Shown here in pieces: positions 22,350 to 36,100 of a stretch of 64,000 nt of DNA (position 1 is its first letter; each line of letters begins with the position of its first letter). The notes under the pieces were generated by a model, which saw nothing but the letters and a program-made list of their open reading frames with translations, was not told the DNA's origin and ran no database searches. The stretch spans positions 10,703,302-10,767,301 of the forward strand of contig CM023539.1 in the NCBI GenBank assembly GCA_013350335.1, read 5' to 3'. The position numbers and the translations under genes were made by a program. The stretch is from Chimonanthus salicifolius. Its lineage: Eukaryota; Streptophyta; Magnoliopsida; Laurales; Calycanthaceae.

Positions 22350-22890
22350 TTGTAACCATTTGACTCTTTAAAAGATTAATCTACAAAATATAAAGTGTAA
22401 ACTTTGGTGGTATGAACAACATGGAAAATCAACCGAGTAAGCTAAAAATGAATTAGCATTGTTTTGTGATAAATTTAGATAATAATTAAATGCAACCACT
22501 CCAACAAAATGGAATATTAAATGTAGACATGGTCGGTGGATGGTCAGAGAGATTTTATAAAACCGTCAAAGCATGAATGTTTTATAGAATTAAATGTTTC
22601 AGTAATATAAATGTGTATTATAAGAAAGATCAATTGCAAGAGGGAACAAACTTTAACTGCAAAATATTGTTTAGTTAAACCAGTAGTAGGCCTTCCACTT
22701 GTAAAATTACCAAATGATTCACATAGGAAAAGTGCTACAATATTAATTTCTTGGTGCTTAGTGATGCTTTGGTTCCTTGAAACAAAAACCTTTTAAGTGA
22801 AATTTCGGTCATATCAATCATTTCAATTGAAATGTAATTTTAATCAAAATTCGGAAAAAAAATTAGGCTGAGAATTTTTTAAATGGTTGA
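22350..22890. other. AT-rich intergenic DNA
   Basis: Nothing coding or structured is supported here. A 61-codon frame (22611-22796) has no recognisable features. Confidence 0.5.
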
Positions 22891-22892
22891 TA

Positions 22893-23223
22893 GCCATGCC
22901 ATAATATCGGTGGTCTTTTCAAATTTACCATATTTTTATCGACAAAATACCATTACCACATTAATAACGTACATTTATCGGCACAACAGTAAATTTCCAA
23001 TAAATCCCCAATAAATTCACGTAAAAAATGCGATAAATGATAATATCTCGATAAATTCAATATAAAGAATTTTATTTTATTAATATTTTAATTTAATCTA
23101 TTTTTATTATTTTTTAAATATTTATTTTTACAAGATTTTTCCATTAATATCCTGATAAAAACCCAAAAATTTGAATGCTGGTATCACCAACCACTGTTAA
23201 TATCCCAATAATGGTATTTGTGA
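22893..23223 (+). mobile_element. MULE-type MITE with 9-bp target duplication, copy 1
   Basis: A 331-bp element rich in TTATCG and CGATAA words, homologous along its length to 52039-52400. The right end reads GGTATTTGTGAC; the left end is a decayed inverse of it. Flanks TGGTTGATA (22884-22892) and TGGTTCATA (23224-23232) match in 8 of 9 bases. A 9-bp duplication is typical of Mutator-like elements. It has no coding capacity. Confidence 0.75.
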
Positions 23224-23494
23224 CTGGTTCATAGTAATTTCAGCAATTTCAAAAATGATAATAAGAAATATTCTACAATCGAAAAACTTCAGTTGAAATT
23301 TCATATTTCGGCCAAAAAATTTCGTAGGTCAACTGTATGAAGAATGGTACATACCCATCTCATCTTAGGTCTAGGCAAATCTGCTAAAGAAAAGGGAAAT
23401 GCTCGAATTGAATAAGTTTGCATACATGAATATACATCATTATGAGCATCCTTACAAAATTAAAATGAATCCCACAATGCAAATGCTCACTCGA

Positions 23495-23660
23495 ATACAA
23501 GTTAGATGCTCGGTTGAAGTGATGAACATGAACCCACATGAATTATGAATTCGATTCTCACTCCACCCAAAAAGCTACTCCCTGTAGAGTTACCCAGTTT
23601 ATGGGTAGAGACGCTTGCACATGCCCAAGAATTATTGGGTGCTCTATAAGGCCTGGAAAA
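23495..23660 (+). mobile_element. probable tRNA-derived SINE
   Basis: Plus-strand A-box-like GCTCGGTTGAAGTGATG and B-box-like GAATTCGATTCTCAC stand about 45 bases apart. A conserved-looking body follows (CCACCCAAAAAGCTACTCC ... CCCAAGAATTATTGGG). The end and any duplication are unclear. Confidence 0.5.
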
Positions 23661-24161
23661 TAAGATACAGATTAGACGCTAGCATGCACAGAGGGTAAAA
23701 ACTGGAAAGAAAGACAACCCCAAATGTTATAAGGCACAGATTATGATGATGACGAATCTAAAATTAACAAAAATACATACACTAGTTGCCTGCACACAGA
23801 CAAATCAGATGGTAAACAAGTCAGGATTTATATGTAAGGGACACCATGGAAGACAACGCAAACAATAATTCTAGGAAATCCATATGATCTTCCACGACTG
23901 CTTCTCCAACAGGATCTCATCCTTACAGTCCCAACTGCTGGTACCGTACCTTTGTGGATGAGCCAATATCACTTCATTTGTAGTTGCCAATAGGTATTTA
24001 TGACCAACATTCTATTGCAGAAGGAGATGAAACATTTGGCATTTGGCATTTGGCATTTGGCTTAAATAACAAGCAAGCAGGCAATTATCACCTGAGAAGT
24101 GATTAAGTTATGGAAGACTCACAGTAGTCTCTCCACCTCCTACCAGTGTAGAAATTTGCAC

Positions 24162-27124
24162 TCATGGTTGAGTAGAAGCTTGAATGATGGATGTAAGCGA
24201 TGGATGCATTCGAGCTTTTCGTAAAGATCGAGCTTCACTCTTTCCTTTGGCATATTCCTCTCCCAGTGGCCATCTTGGTCTCAAATCAAACTGCTCCATG
24301 ACACGAACAAAATCGTATCATATGAAATTCATAACTCATATAATGCAAGATTAAGTGGGTTGTCTCATGGAGATCTTGGAAGCATAATCAAAGTTGCTTT
24401 TAAGATCCAAGACTAAAAGTCACGTTCTACAAGATGGACATGATCTCATGCATTGTGCAACTATAAGGAATTTTTTATTACATGTATTAATTGTTGATAT
24501 AGGACAAAATATTTTTTAAGCCATACTGCTTGATCACATTTCCGATATCATCATAATATACAAGTATGGGTACCAAACGCATCTCTATAGAAGTCCTTCG
24601 AAGGCCAATTAGTTTTGAGTGGTCACTTCTAATGATTGAGAAGAGAGTTCTTTTCCAGAAAATCTATTAATTTATAGATTGCAATTTATCCGAAAGAGAA
24701 TCAATAAACCAAAGGACTCCAAAGGACTACTAACATATACCAATAACTGCAAAATTTAGGTTCAAACTAAATGCACAAAGATTGCTCCAACTTCACAACA
24801 AAGCATTAAGAAGCAAATCAAATGGAATGTAGTAAAAAATGTACAAGCAGTTTGTCACAAAACAATGTAAACTGGCAAGTATAGTTACTGGAATAAAAGC
24901 ATTGTGAAGGAACTCAATAAAATCAAATTGCCCATGCCCTTACAAAGTTCAGAGCGGAGGCACCTTTTTTATGGCTTGCCTGATTTGCTATCTACACATG
25001 CACAATGGCTCATACACAGACCAAGCATCATCTTATCTTAGTTTTGAAGATGCTACTACCTAGCCTCATCATCTGCCACTTACTTTTTCTCATTATGCTA
25101 CCACTAGGGCAGAGTCCAGAATCCTAAGTTACTCATTTTATAAATATAGCTTTCCCACTAGTAATTCAATTGTTCTTTCATTCAACTAATTCTCAAATGC
25201 CTCTTATGTATCACACCCATCTAATATAACATAAGAATTATGTTTATAAAAAATAACAGAGGGATTCTTGCATACACCATGGTTTACTACGTCATTTAGC
25301 TTTCTGAGGATTTTGTGAGGACAGAGAGCCAATCAAAAGGCTTCTTTTCAGATTCAAACAGCACAACTACATATTGATTTATGTACTTTTGGATGTAAAC
25401 AAGAAATTATCAAAATAAAAAAAATAAAATCTACTGAATATTTTACTAGTTGGAAGTGTATGCTACTGGCAGGGAGCAATATGTTTGTCTAATAAGACAA
25501 TGATCCCCTGTAACCCACATTAAACAGCAACCTTCTAAGCCTGCCTATATGGGGCCCACCAATACTGACAGTGATGCATCAGTTTGAAAGATATAATTTT
25601 GAACATGGGGCCATGATTAAAAGTTTGTTTAAAGTGGTTAAAAATTTGTGGGCTTAAAATGGAAAATGGTTGATCCTAACAAGACGATTTTTATACCAAT
25701 CACTATCACCATTGGAGGCCAACTTAGGCAGTCTCAAAAAGGATGTGGCGTAAAGTGGAATGCGGGGGATCATTTCTGTGTGTGTACTACGACTGTGAAC
25801 AAGGTATATGTGGTTTTTTTTTTTTTCTTTTTAAGAAGGAATATCCTACCAGCATAAAAACAGTCTAAGGTCAAGGTTGTTCATACAAACCACTGAATCT
25901 TCTGGTTCATTGACAGGAGGTGGAGGATCAAATCTTCCCAAACGGAAGTGCTCAATCCCAGTCCAAGCAACCATTACACCTATCAAGAAAAGAACCAAAA
26001 TTGTACTCTCAAGAAAAGTATTCACATGGAATCCAACAATGAAAAATCTATAACTTGGTGAACCATAACAATTTCAACAAATAACTCCATATGAGAACCC
26101 AAAAAAAGGAATTTTCTTAGGTTATTGTATCTCTCTAAATTAGCTGCTAGCCTCATTAACCAAGTGTATTTTGGTAATACACTATCCTACAATATATTGC
26201 AAGATTAAAAAAATTTCCTTCTAAAATATTAGGACATGTTTAGCTTTCTAATAAATATTAACAATTTTTTATTCAACTCAACCCAACCAAGCGTACCCCC
26301 CTCTCATAGCAGCAAATATTGAGCACGGGAATATTTTATGCTCTCTTCCATTGAAACCCAATTGGTCCATTTGACCAAGTATACCTAAATGGGGTCTATT
26401 GGAAAGGTTTATGCCTAAATACGGGCCCCACCAAAAATCACCTTATATGGCTCAATCAAGTTATGTTTTTAACCCCATATTTTTTTATTACTTTAGATTA
26501 TTTTTCAATCCTTAAACTGTGTGGCCTTTAAAAACATGTGGAGCCCACAAAAAATCACTTTGATCACAAACATCTATGCTATGACTGGCCAAAAATGACC
26601 TCAAATGGATCAATGAAGCATGTTTTTTAAGCCCCAAAAATTCTGGTCACCTTGAATTACTTTTTAATAACTAAACTTTTGTGCCGTTAAAAATCATTTG
26701 GGACCCACAAAAGATCACTCTGCCTAGAAAGGTTTTAGTTGAATGTGGGCTCTACAAGATCACCTTGAAGGAATACTGTAACGACTCAGTCATCTAGCAC
26801 AAAATTGTTCGCTTTGGTCCCATAAGGCTTTGCATTGGCGAGCAGACCCTAGAAATGCTCCCAAAAGGCCTTGTACTAGAAGAAGGAGTAGCTCCATCTT
26901 ATATACCAGGGAATCTCCATCACTCTAGGCGATGTGGGACAAGCTATAAAGCACAAATACTCCGAAACCATTCGAGTATCTGTGTCGGATACGTTTCCGA
27001 CACAGATACAGCCGGATACGTATCCAATTAAGTAAAGCATTTTTTAAATACGGATACGGCAGCAGACATGGGAGGCGGGACGCGGCACGGGATACAGCAA
27101 TAATGGAGAAGAGGGGGGGGGGGG

Positions 27125-27183
<59 letters not shown>

Positions 27184-30100
27184 ATTCATTATAAATATAA
27201 AAATATAAGTTTTTAATATTTTTATCTCATAGTAGAATTTATGACTTTTTTGTAAATGTCTGAATTTATTTTGTTGATATATATAATAATTTTTTAATTC
27301 GGCGTATCCTGCCGTACCGGTATCCTAGTTTTTCAAAATTTGACATATCTCCGTATCAGATACGTGTCGTATCCGATACGCGTACCCATATCGGTGCTTC
27401 TTACGGGACAAGGAATCATGCCCCCTAGAGATTTTCTCTCCCCTCTCACACGCCCACACAAACGAGGTATTGCAATCCACCCCCCTTAGAATTAGAGTAG
27501 TCCCTGACTCTGTCCACACCACAGACAGAGAGTTGAACCATTTTCTAATACCATTTGTAATTACTCAGCCCTCCAGCACAATATTTTCCGCTTTGGGCCT
27601 CCCTGCAAGAGCCACACGACTTTGCATTGGTGAGTAAACCGAAGAAATGCTCCCAAAGGCCTAGTGCTAGAACGAGTAGCTCCATTTTAGGATGGAGACC
27701 AAACAGCTGAAGAAAAGGAACAATGAAGAAGAAGGTGGTTCATTTTGTCTTCTTTGTTATTTTCCTCCTCCTCCTCCTCTGTCTCTCTCTCTCTCTTGAA
27801 AAGACTTCTCCTTCTCTTTTTACTTCCTCTTTTGATCTTATTTACCTCTTTTCGTCATCTACTTCTCCTCTACATGACTACACCCTATTCTTCTTCTTCG
27901 TCGTTTCATACTTAAACCAAGTAGCATGTTTGTATAGAGGGGCACAATTCAGTAAACCCAGGTGTAGTAGAAAAATCTACACCCTATTTTTTGAATCAAT
28001 TGTAGGTGCCCATGTCATTCATATCACATGGGTTCTATCACTTTCCCAAGGTAACCTTTTTAGTATTTTGTCTTTTTTGTGAGATGTGGAATGGGGTGTT
28101 GAGTGTTGACTACACCCGGGTTTACTGGAGTTTTTGTATATATAACCTTAAGGCTACAATAAACAGATTTAAGAGTGACTTTGTGACATGGATAAAGTGA
28201 ATTTTTGTAGGCACTTTTTTTGGGTATCTAGCTGCCTAGTTTGATGTGTTGAATTTTTTAAATATTGCTAGGAATATTGCATGCAAATATCTTGACAAAT
28301 TCATTAAAATATTACATAAATATTGTTATCTATTGTTCTCTCATTCAATAATCTATAAAACACTCCTCAGTAACATCATTCTCCTAACCAAGGGGTGAAC
28401 TTCGGGAAGTTCTTTTACACTTCAAACTTGGCAGGCTGATCCCATAAAATGCCACTAACAGAATCCACTTCATAAATCTCCTTTCTTTTTCAAACGACAA
28501 CATGACATGAACCCACAGCCCTCCCCATTGAACAGTGAGCACTTGCCATTGTGCCATGGCCCTGCTCTACTTCCACATTCTTATCTTATTAAGGAGGAAA
28601 ATAAATATATTAAAGGAAAAGGTACATACTCATCGGTTTTAAGGAAAAATTAAGAACAATGAAAGGAGAAGATATTACAAAACTACAACAAAATAGCCTA
28701 TTTTAGCTAAACCTTCAGCTTCTGAATTTGCAGATCTTTAAATCATCTTTAATAAAATGGAAATGTTGTCTACTACTATAGTTTAATTTTACAGAAATAC
28801 AAATTCCAATGCTTCTTGAATTGCAATGTTGAATTACTGTTGAATCAAATTGAATGATCCTCTCTTTGTAAAATATAATGCAGAAGCCATGACTGTAGTA
28901 GCAGTTCATGACTCCCATAACTTCACTTTGACGAATCACTAACTTCATCCCTTGGAAGTCGAGGGGAAGGATATATTCCTCAGCACCAAGCAGAAATGGT
29001 TTTTTTTTCAAAAGTATACGAACTTGTATATGAGAAGTTAAATGTTTTGTGGTTTATAAAACTCAAATTTCCCATTTATCAACAATGGACCCTTATTGAG
29101 ACTTTATTGGTAGGATAAGAAGAAACAAGTCACCTAACCCACCATTGTCAGTACAAAGGCTTGGAGGAGGGCAGATTAGTTGCAGGCCATTCATCTTTAC
29201 TACATGATCAAGACGAGTCCTGACATATTGGTTTGATGCAACCCCTCCTGAAACCACCTACAAAAAATAAACATGAAAAGAACACCACTTCCAGCTGAGT
29301 CAACACAGTTTCAAAAGGGTAAACATGCAAAATTCCAGTCTATATCACCAAAAATTTAATGGAAGGTTCAATCTCCAATGCCCATTCAATGGCACGCTGG
29401 CATCTTTCCTCCAAATGTAAAACTGCAACTCGCTGAAAAACACATTTCATGGGTATCAAGAAACAAAAAACATTTTAAACCCTTCCCAAACAAGTGATAA
29501 ATTAGAATTCAAATTCCTTTGTTTAACCTGGAAAGAGGCCGCAACATCTGCTCTCAAACATATGTCTTGACGAGTTGCAGCAGAAAGGGGACTGTCGGTG
29601 TTTCTGCATGGCAGTACTACACATCAAGATGAGTACAAACATATAAGGTGGATACAGGATTTTCTTCTACCCAAAAGAGAAAATAGAATTTAACCACCAA
29701 GACCAAGCAATTATAAAAGCAAGCTCATTTTCTCAGAAGACAGTTCTCAGTGATGATCTCAAATTTCACTTTTTTCGGTTCCTTCTTTTCTTTTTTGGGG
29801 AGGGGGGAGGCAAAAAAAGACAAAGTATACAATTGTATCCCAATTACAGTATATCTGTATACAGTTGTTGCAGACCCCCCATAGAAGTGCTAATCAGCCC
29901 TCCTAGAGCAAAGATGCCCATTAAATAAATTTTTCCTATAGATCCATTCCACTTTTCACAAGGAAATCTGCCCACCCCAAAAACTTGAAATGCGTGCATT
30001 CTTCCTCAAGATGCGTGCCAACTCTTCCATTGTCACCATCGGAGTTTAAGCCTGCTCCTCCGGCGTTGTCACCCCACAGACGGTGCCTGTGTTGGAAAAT

Positions 30101-33100
30101 GAGCCAGTTGTGTTGCTGGCACTACAGTCGATGCAACCAACACATGTCGATCCACCACCACCCCGCCTACCTACACCTCCACCACCACCGCAAATTTCCC
30201 AACCATCTCCATTACCCAAACCTGATCTCATTACAGATACCAAGCATTCATCTATGGTTATTCATCCGCCACACCATCAGGACCGTGTTATCTCTCCAGT
30301 GCAGTTTGAAGATCCCTTCTTAATAGAGTTGCTTCGCCCTCGATTGAGCACATATGCGTTTACTGGCTTCTTCGTCCCGCCAAAAGCAAGCTCTAATCAT
30401 CCGTGCCTTAAAGATTGTGCAGTTACAAGCTTCATCATTCGCATCTTCGGACTTGGTATTCATCTCTGTTTGGTGCCTTGTGGTTTTGCTGATTTCAACT
30501 CTAGGACAAGTTCTTTTCAAAACTGGGGGACTGATTAGGACACGTTACTAGGATACTTACGTGGACACTACTATTTTTATTTTATTTATTTTAGTAGATT
30601 TTATTTGTTAATTTCGTTTTTCTAAGTTGGTGTCCTAGAGTACTTAGGAAACTTAGTTGTTATTTTCGTTGGAGTCCTTGTAGGATAGAAAAGCTAGGTC
30701 GGTGGCCTTCCCAATCGAGTCTAGAGTCATTTACTATTTTCGTGTGTTTGTTTCTTATAAATGCGAATGCTTGTAAGAGAGGGAGACATATACACGATGG
30801 ACATTCAATAAAAATTTATTAAAGGCATAGCCTTTTGTTCTATCTCCTTTGTCTTTCTTCTTCCTGCCTAGTTGCAGGTTGGTTCTTCATCACCGTTTGC
30901 ATGTATTAAAAAGACATATCACATTTCCAACAGCTTATCATGATTTCTCTTGCCTGAAGTGTAAACCTCCATGTCACGCACAACCTGTCACCCATTTCAA
31001 AGCTTGGGTTGAGTACTTGAGTTATCCTTGATAAATACCTCACCTTGGAAGTGCTCCCTAAAAATGAGTGATGCCTCTTTGATAGCCGGAAGCTTCACCT
31101 CTTCTGACTCCTTCATCCCAGCCAGTTCGGAGAAAAAGATCCTTGACCAGGATCATCGTGCAAGATTGATGCGGAGCACGACAGGAGTTTCCATATTTAA
31201 CAAGTTTCTATATTAAGATTTAGGATTTCCAGCTTTTCATGATTGTATTTTTTCTTTCATTTATTTGTTTACTCCAATAATTGGTTCTGTTTGGGGAAAT
31301 TTAGTGATTTTACATGTAATTAGGGTTTTCTAATCATTGGGGGTAGTTTGGTATTTGTTTATTTGAGGCTATTTTGGTTTTTTCATGTTTTTAAGTCATT
31401 ATATATGCGATTTAACCCCTTCATACGGGATAGACACTTAATGATTAATAAAATTGAAGTTTTCTTCTGCTGCTTGTGTGACGAAAATAATTTGGGAGTG
31501 ATTCCTTTGGCGTGAGGCTATCATTTTTCCATCTTCGGGTATTCTTTTTCTTCTTCTATCTCTTTATCTCTCTTCCTCTCTCTTTTCCTGTTCTTCTCCT
31601 TGAATTGTTTTCCCAGAAACAGCTCTAAAACCTGTCCTAAATCTGTTTCAGAAACAACCCCAAAACCTATCCCAAAATCTGTCCCAGTTTAACCCCAGAT
31701 TTGCCCCAAAACAACCCCAAGACCAGTCCCAGTTCTGTCCTAGATCTATCAGATTTGCTACTACATTTAGATCTTTATCTTAGACCTGTACAACCCTCTT
31801 CTTAACCCTTTTACTAATATTCTACACCTTTTCTTCTTGCCGTTATTAATTGATTAATTAATTTCAGCCATATTAGATTTTAGGATGCATTATTTTTATT
31901 TAAATTTAGGCATTTAGGGTCACCCTATTAGGTGTCCTGCATCAAATTGGTATCAGGAGCTTAGGTTAGGAGAGTTTCCTAACTTTCCAGGTCTTAGGTC
32001 GCATTTTAAAAAAAATAATTAATTAATTAAAAAACCAAAAAAAAAGGGATTTTTTTTTATCACCTCATTTGGTTATTTCTTTCATTCATTGCATATAGAC
32101 TTATGCCATTGCATTTAATCAGTCCTATATCCGTGAGCAGTGGTACCCTAACGCGTGTGCCTGTGCATGCCCACATGTAGTGGTCGAGAGTATCAACCCA
32201 ATATGGACTTCACACCGTTGACATAAGTGCTGCTTAACCCGTATGGAAACCAAATTAGGTTTAGGGACATTTTGCTGTCACTGCCGAGGCTACGAGCATC
32301 TTGCTCGTGAGTGCCCCACTTAGATTAAGAAAGTTAGGTATGTCCCCATACTGTCCCCATCCACAGATCCTATTCCGGTGTCGGTGTCACCCAGTCTATC
32401 TGAGTCTGTACATGCATCTGCACCATACATTCATGAATCGCAAGCTGAAATTAAAGGTCACATTAATGGATGCGATGAAAAATATGAGTTTGCTACAGAT
32501 TCTCAATGTGAGTCCATGGAAATTGATGTGGATAATAATGTGGTAGACCTCACACCAAATCCAGAACCAACACCAAGCCCCACTCCACATCAACATGACC
32601 CAGACCCACAGCCTGACATTCCCGGCCCATCCCAGGACCCATGCTATGCACCTGTCCATGATCCAGTGGTTTTATCCACCAGTCTCGCCCCACATCTGCA
32701 TCACCTCACCTTGACCATCACCTTGTCCCACCTATGCAACCTTCACCGGTTCGTCCTTCTTTTCCTTCCTTGTTTTCCAAAAGAGAAAAGATAGAATTTA
32801 TCCTGGTAGAGGAAGATGTTTCCATCACTGCAGAAGGACACCAGCTATATCCTGTGACGCGGAATACCAAGTCCATGACTGGTTCCACTTGGTTGACAGA
32901 GAGAGAGCCTCAGCGACTTGCTCCAACTCTACTGGAGAGATATTGAAATCTTGTTTCATCGGAGGAGTATATTGTTCACACTTTTATGCTACCGACACCC
33001 AAAGTTGCTCATGATATCCGCTTTGGTTTCCGAGTATACCATCGATGGTGGAGGAGAACTGATCCAACGTTCTTGTTGTGGCCCGATGATGTTCAGCCTG

Positions 33101-36100
33101 GTTGACATTTGAAGACCTCACGTGCACGTGAATGCATATTGAAGACCCCACACTGGAAGACGCATGCGTGAGAAGATTGATGTCTTTTCATCTATTTGAA
33201 TTCGAGGTCGAGTTCTTTTCAGATGGGGAGATTGATGCGGAGCACGACACGAGTTTCCAAATTTAGAAAGTTTCAATATTTAGATTTAGGATTTCCAGCT
33301 TTTTATGATAGTATTTTTTCTTTCATTTATTTGTTTAGTCCAATAGTTGGTTTTGTTTGGGGAAATTTAGTAATTTAACATGTAATTAGGGCTTTCTAAT
33401 CATTGGGGGTAGTTTGATATTTGTTTATTTGAAGCTATTTTGGTATTTTTCATGTTTTTAAGTCATTATATATGTGATTTAACCCCTCCATACAGGATAG
33501 ACACTTAATGATGAATGAAATTGAAGTTTTCTTCCGCTGCTTGTGCGATGAAAAATAATTTGGGAGTGATTCCTTTGGCGTGAAGCCTAGCGTGAGGCTA
33601 CCATCTTTCCATCTTCGGGTATTCTTCTTCTTCTTATATCTCTTTATCTCTTCTTGTTCTTCTCCTTGAATTGTTGTCCCAGAAACAGATCTAAAACTTG
33701 TCCTACATCTGTCCCAGAAACAACCCCAAAACCTGTACCAAAATCTGTCCCAAAACAGCCCCAAGACCAGTCCAATTTCTCTCCAATATCTGTCCTAGAC
33801 CTATCAGATCTACTACTACATTTAGATCTGTATCTTAGACCTGTACAGCCCTCTTCTTAACTCTTTTACTGTTGTTCTACACCTTTTCTTGTTGCCGTTA
33901 TTAATTGATTAATTAATGTTAGCCATATTAGATTTTAGGATGCATTATTTTTATTTAAATTTATGCATTTATGATCACCTTATTAGTTGTCCTGCATCAA
34001 AGATTCTTCCCAACCCTGGTAATGTAGGCTTGCCTCGAGCTCCACCATCTATCTATCTATCAAAAATAATTCCTCCTAACTAGCTATGGTAATTTGCCCA
34101 AAAACCAAAAGCCTGAAGAGCCAGACCCGAAAAACAGGGCTTGACTCTCAATTCTAAGCCGGGGTTTGGGCTTGAACAGTAAAATAAAGCCCAACTAAAA
34201 CAGGTCGCGTTAGAATATACAAATGCTCGGGCTCAAACTCAAAGCCCGGCCCAAAACCATATCTAATAGTTTTCCATTTCATTTATTCAAAGAATTTAAA
34301 TACCCTCCCACCTAACCCCACAACTACTCTACTACCCTATCCTCCTTTCATTTAAATAACCTCCCACCCAACCCCACTACAACTATACTAGTATACTACC
34401 CTATATCCATCTCCACTACCCTCGCTCTCTTTCAGAAGGATGTTATAGGTTCACCCTTTTTCATTTTTTGTTTTATTAATTTGAAGAATCTCTCCATAAA
34501 TCAGAAAAGATCTAAGTCTCTCCTATTTCTAGATCCGATATTTATAATTTTTCTATAACTTTGGCTCTCACCATCATAATTATCCTCTCTCTGATTTAAA
34601 TATTTGATCTCATTGAAACCTTTACTATCAATCTTGAGCTTCCGTCGGGCCAGAAGAGCTTTTTCGAATTGAGCATGGATTTCAAGCTGAAGCCCAAGCT
34701 CAAGCTTTCCTCTTGTAAATCAAGCTTCGACTCAGCACAATATAAGCCCGACCTATTGCCATCCCTACTCCAAACCGTGCTAGTGAAGGTTTGCAGTCTT
34801 CCCTTCCCATTGAAGCACCCAATTTTCCAACTCATCACAAGATTTTGGACAAAGATTCCCATAACCCAAGAGCATCTGCAAAAAAACCATAAACTTACTC
34901 CATATTGACATGGGGAAAGCAAGGAATACAAAGATGGTCAACTATCCCTTCTAATGCCTCACATAATCTATCTGCACCCTTGGGAATAATTTTTCTGTCT
35001 GTCTATCTAGAATCAATCATAACGTTGCCACTAGAATGGCCTTCCACAAAAATCTTCCTTTCCCAATGAAGCACCTGATTTTCCAACTCATCACAAGATT
35101 TTAAATAAATTTGTCCATAATCAAAGAGCATTTGCAAAGAGCCATAAACTTATTCCATATTGACAAGGGGAAGGCAGAAAACATAAAGACGGTCAACTAT
35201 CTCTTCTAATGTCTCACATAATCTGTCGCCATCCTTGGGAATGATTTTTCTTAAAACTAAATTGCAACACGACAACACTGTCATCGAGACTACCTCCCAA
35301 CAAAAGGCTTCAATTTTTAAAGGCATGATGCCCTGCCAACAAAAATGAACTTGGAGCTTGGACATTTTGGGGAGGATCAAGAGCACTAAGGATTTAATTG
35401 AAAATTTCCCTAATGGCTCCCGAGATAGCAAATTCAGAACTGGAGTCCTCTACATCCCTGTAGATAATATGTGTGTGTTTGTGGCCAGGGAGATTCGGGG
35501 AGGAATAAGTAGCTCTTTGGTGTGGAGTGACTAATGCAGCCGATGGAGAAGACGGGAAATGAGATGCTAGAGAGTAAAGCTTCAGTCGTAGTTGAGGAAC
35601 TCTATAGACTACGGTGCAGAAATTTGTAGGATAGGAGAGATTTTGAGAGGATTGAGGTTTGTTGTAGGCAAGGGAAATAAAATTTGGTTTTGGAAAGATC
35701 ACTGGTTGGGAGATGCTTTTATTAGGTATAGATTCCCCATCGTTTTTAGGATGGCTTCGAATGAAGATTCTCTTATCCTAGATAACTATGACATTCTGGG
35801 CGGAACAGTTGTGGGGGCCATATGTTTCACTAGAGCTCAGATCTTTTATTTTTTTTGAAGACAATGGTATCCAGGAGTCTCACCTGACTAATCCGTGAGG
35901 CATGTGTAAACCTCCAATCCGCATACGCCGGGTACAAAACAATGGAGAGTGGCCCTGTTTGTGTTGTGGGGGACTTGATCCCAAGACTTCCTACAAATAG
36001 GGACAGGAATTGAACATCAAGCTAACCCCTCAGTATTGAATTGTTGGAATAGCTGGATGAGGTTAGCATTTTTCCAGAGGAGGATTTAAGAATACGGGAT

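Noticed and set aside
27723..28082. 119-codon plus-strand frame with a hydrophobic start
   Set aside because: It lies inside GCP1 intron 11, is Ser/Leu/Phe-rich from CT-rich repeats, has no domain, and overlaps other frames. Probably chance.
30083..30538. Pro-rich 151-codon frame as a host gene
   Set aside because: It is followed directly by a purine tract and LTR-like sequence, sits in a GCP1 intron, and overlaps frames on both strands. More likely a retroelement tail.
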